A stretch of DNA of 64,000 bases from positions 1,363,001 to 1,427,000 of the forward strand of contig CATIUR010000012.1 in the NCBI GenBank assembly GCA_949592205.1. The letters are read 5' to 3'. Below are positions 60,968 through 64,000 of this stretch, piece after piece (the first letter of the stretch is position 1; the number at the start of each line of letters is the position of its first letter). Under the pieces are notes generated by a model, which saw only the letters and a program-made list of their open reading frames with translations, was not told where the DNA came from and made no database searches. The DNA is from Helichrysum umbraculigerum. Taxonomy: Eukaryota > Streptophyta > Magnoliopsida > Asterales > Asteraceae. Both the position numbers and the translations under genes were made by a program.

Positions 60968-62663
60968 TTTTTTTTTTAGGTAAAGGGTAAAATTTTACCC
61001 GGTAAATAGTATTACACCAAAATCATTGAAGTACAATTGACATGAGCGTACATCCCATGCCCTCAGCCCGTTACATAGGCGAATTGACTCCACCTATACA
61101 ACTAAGCAAACAATCTGCTAACCGCAGACAAAACACAGCTGCAACGCAGCCCATAACCAATAACCAACCTGCTAACCGCAGTTACAATTACATTTAAAAT
61201 AACTAAATACTCAAAATGTAAAACACAAGGTTCATAGAACCACATCAATGGTGATCGACTCGGTCTTCAGTAATCTTCGTATGTTGACCCATGATAGCAA
61301 ACACCAACATCCAAGCTGCATCATGCAGCAATCACAATGCGTTGAGTGAACTTGCCCTACCAACATGTCCCAAAGACCATTGGCAAAAGGTCCAAGCCAA
61401 CTCCAATATGTTGAATACACCTGCCCTACCAATTCTGGCAATGGCGAAAGGTCCAGGTATACCCACACGCAGCATAAGCCAAACAACCAATGACTTAGCT
61501 GAAATATCCAACCAGTGGAACCCTAACCGGAAAATGGGACCACTAGCAACCAATCGTCTTAGGAAAAGCAAGAACCCAAAATGAATCCATACTTACCCAA
61601 GCCGCATCATCCCCCATCCCCACCTCCATGGCAGGAAAACAATCAACAATTCAAAGAAAACAGCACAGCCAAAAGCCGCATCTCTTCATGAATTTCCACA
61701 AACAACAAACCATCAATGGAGGTTGATATGAACGCACCATAAGGACACGAACAATCAACACAAACGCTCCATTGAACAATCAAAAATCGCATCCCTCCCC
61801 ACCCCATATTCTCTCCCATAGCCTCCGTCATGAAACAATCATGAGTAACCCGACTCTCATCAAACCAGAATAAACCAAGCACCCAATTTGCCAATACCCA
61901 ATCCAAAACCAACGTCCAATCTGTCAAGTTGCAACAGCAATGTAACCACAAGAATTCGGCCAATAAATAAATAATCTGATCAGAAGAAGATCTGGTCAGA
62001 TTCGTATGAAGTACAAAACCCCAAACCGACTACACAATAATAGTAGTAGAAATTATGCAGAAACGTGTAGCCAGAATCAATCAAGAACATAAATCGTGTT
62101 CCCCAAGCAAAATACGAAATAGGGTTAGAAAACCCTAAAATCGGATATTCAAGAATCAACAAAAAATCAATCAATTAACAATCACCATGTTACCAAGTAG
62201 ATAAATCGATGAGTAATCTGATAACGAATAAGAAGAACTTGAAGTCCAATCAAAGAAACGAATTAGGGTTAACCCCTAAATCGGCTATTGTATTGCAGCC
62301 CAAGCAAGAAGAATCCAATCAGATACAAGTGTATATAATCGTTTTAGGATATGATTTGGTAGTGATTTGTTCCTTGTAAACCAGATTTACGAATGAATAA
62401 AGAAACCCTAAAATCGAATAACCAAGATCAGAAAACCGGCTACACAAAACCCTAAACAAATCACTAATAACCCGTTCAAGGAATACTAAACGAATTAATC
62501 AGTAGATCAGTTAAGATTAGTGCAGAGATTTCATGAAGAAGATCAAACGAAATTAGGGCTTTGGTTTAAGGAAAAAATCGCCAACCTTGGGAGAGAGAGG
62601 GATTTTTTATAAGTTGGGTTAGGACCCTACGTTTTAGTCTAAAAGCCTAAAGCAACTCCTTTC
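60968..62663 (-). mobile_element. LINE-like retroposon in J-pseudogene intron
   Basis: On the minus strand it ends GGGTAAAATTTTACCCTTTACC then a poly-A run (plus-strand T run at 60968-60978). TTTATAG(TT) occurs at 60961 and 62664, consistent with a target duplication. The 3' end style is that of plant LINEs. No RT ORF. The 5' part has a TATAAAAA box (about 62600), CT-rich leader and several short frames without motifs (for example 61643-61963), so the source of that part is unclear. Confidence 0.65.
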
Positions 62664-62755
62664 TTTATAGTTGCAAGGATCTCTATTAGTTTTTATTGAA
62701 TGATATATATTGATGCTTGCAAGGATATGTATTAGCTTTTATTGAATGAACTAAT
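62664..62755. repeat. ~45-bp imperfect tandem duplication
   Basis: TTGCAAGGAT...TATTAG.TTTTATTGAATGA occurs at about 62671 and 62717, adjacent to the LINE-like insertion. Confidence 0.7.
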
Positions 62756-62955
62756 TGATTTGTTAGGCTCAATTTGTATTTGTTGCAAGCATGCTGTTTA
62801 GTTAACTCCTTGAGCAAAACTATATTTGATGTTCTCTTTACTGTCATTCAAATATTGGAAGCTGTCTCTTATGGTTCACTCTGACAAATGCTCCCATAAA
62901 TGCTCCCATCCAGTAGCCCAATAAAGCATTCAAGGATTTGCAAGATCCTGTCAAG

Positions 62956-64000
62956 GTTAGTATTATGCCCTTTCAGGATTGGCCATGGAGTCTTAAAAAG
63001 CTCTTTATGGCTGTATATTGATTTTTGAGAACCTTCCATTATAGACTGTATCTTATTGTTGGTAAACTACTAAAAATTAAATGGCTAACAAATGTAAATA
63101 TAGTAGTCATGTTTTGGTTTACAACTGTCTGTATTCTACTGCCAACATATATGCTTTTTTCTTTCTTTCAGAATTGCCTATTCCATAATTTATGGTTAAG
63201 TTGTAGTGTAAGAATTTTTGTTTTTGTTGTGGTTTAGCTCAGTTTTGTTTTGCGTAGCTTATTCTTTTGAGCAATTGACCGACAGGGTTGTTATTCTATG
63301 CACATATTTAGAAGAAGGGACTTGATGGACCAATATTAAGTAAATTACAGATGTGGTTTGGTTGGTTTGGTTGTAAAGCATACAGTTCACTAGGCCAGGC
63401 CACAAAGCTGCCCACATTTTGGTAGCAAACTTGCAGATAAGCCTTCCCGAATGAGTTCGGTTCTACGCCCTGCACCAAAGGTTTACTTTCTTTGATATTA
63501 TGTTGTACAACGAACATATTAAAAGGTAAGATCATGGTAAATGTAATTTTTATTGTTCAAATTTAGGTGTTTTGGTGTACAGAAGTTAGGGAGCAATAGC
63601 TTTATATTAACTAATTAGTCAATGTTGTCATTAGCACTCATTTGTTGAAGGCTAATCCTCTATATTTCTTAGGGTCCTCCTCTTTGAAAAGTGTTTTCTA
63701 GAGCTAGGTAGCCCATGTTGAACATCAGGTTTTTTTATATATTAAGATCTTTTATAAGACTTTGTCTTCCTGAAAAATTGTTTTACTCTTTCAATTTTAA
63801 TGGTCACAAAATGGGTGGGCAGTTTGTTTGGGACAAAATGAATTGTGAGGTAGGGAACATCGTTGACCCGTTTTTCCTGTAAATGAGTCAAAAGTTGTTA
63901 CCTCTGAAAATAATATAAATCTTAGATAATTGTAACTAAAAAACCAATGTCATGATTGTATTATAACGATCTTTTCTACATCTGCTATGACAAGAGGTGT
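62956..64000. other. no gene seen
   Basis: Intron- or intergenic-like AT-rich DNA. I searched by eye for the next exon of the J-domain gene and did not find it. Confidence 0.4.

Larger units (their letters stand above)
60329..62955 (+). pseudogene. J-domain (DnaJ/HSP40) protein pseudogene fragment
   Basis: Three exon remnants. Exon A 60329-60431 (acceptor TGTAG, donor GT): acidic DDDDLFIGPPPPA then ERFEE. Exon B 60801-60889 (acceptor ATCAG, donor GTAAGC): VTRIMGVDV...PYDVVGV...ADNLKKR, the start of a J domain. Exon C 62852-62955: YWKLSLMVH..., ending NKAFKDLQDPVK and a GT donor. Faults in C: the acceptor reads AA instead of AG, the Hsp70-activating HPD is HSD, a 12-nt repeat (AAATGCTCCCAT) duplicates KCSH, and a deletion shifts the frame between AQ and NKAF. 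J proteins stimulate Hsp70 ATPase through HPD. Upstream and downstream exons are not seen. A LINE-like insertion lies in the B-C intron. A decayed copy of a nuclear gene is most likely. Confidence 0.85.

Overview
The window looks like repeat-rich nuclear DNA from a flowering plant, most likely a eudicot. Almost everything in it is transposable-element sequence: Gypsy LTR retrotransposons with TGTAACACC-type LTRs, Athila-type gag/protease, Helitron, hAT, PIF/Harbinger and LINE-like insertions. I found one vestige of an ordinary host gene, a J-domain (DnaJ) protein pseudogene near the right end. Asteraceae is a guess from the general look of the LTRs and is not demonstrated. I saw no rRNA, tRNA, CRISPR array or intact host gene.

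Layout. 1-6551: decayed Gypsy sequence with two gag remnants (2219-2658, and a cleaner one at 5220-6227), split by a minus-strand solo LTR (2725-4890, target-site duplication TTATT). A polypurine tract at 6541-6551 leads into a plus-strand LTR (6552-9231). 8141-34079: a 3.79-kb unit in three tandem copies (R1, R2, R3). Each unit holds the last ~1.09 kb of that LTR, a CCGGACCGG-rich hAT-like element, an 893-bp Helitron-like element and an AT-rich tract with GATGCACCAT repeats. After the triplication R1 received a solo LTR (11099-13890, duplication AAGAT) and R3 received an 11.76-kb Athila-like element (19493-31249, duplication TAATG). The uninterrupted copies show the empty sites. 34275-44623: a second, related 10.3-kb LTR element with different, broken coding content. 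44624-48369: low-complexity and foldback DNA. 48370-54823: a hAT MITE (8-bp duplication), two PIF/Harbinger MITEs, a 2.1-kb Harbinger element with a broken Myb/SANT-like gene, a foldback element and another solo LTR (duplication CATAC). 56340-58500: a decayed LTR-like region. 60329-62955: the J-domain pseudogene, with a LINE-like insertion in one intron.

The two large elements share LTR and 3' non-coding architecture but have unrelated ORFs and no reverse transcriptase or integrase. They look non-autonomous and would depend on proteins made elsewhere.

The most unusual signal is inside the LTRs. Most of the LTR families here carry their own array of short inverted repeats. The best case (11723-12080) is a run of twelve hairpins with a nearly constant TCGTTCT loop and stems that change on both sides so that pairing is kept. 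The Athila-like LTRs instead carry CCGTATACGG palindromes at exact 21-bp steps upstream of the TATA box, seen in four independent copies. These arrays are the best candidates for an undescribed regulatory or RNA-structural system.
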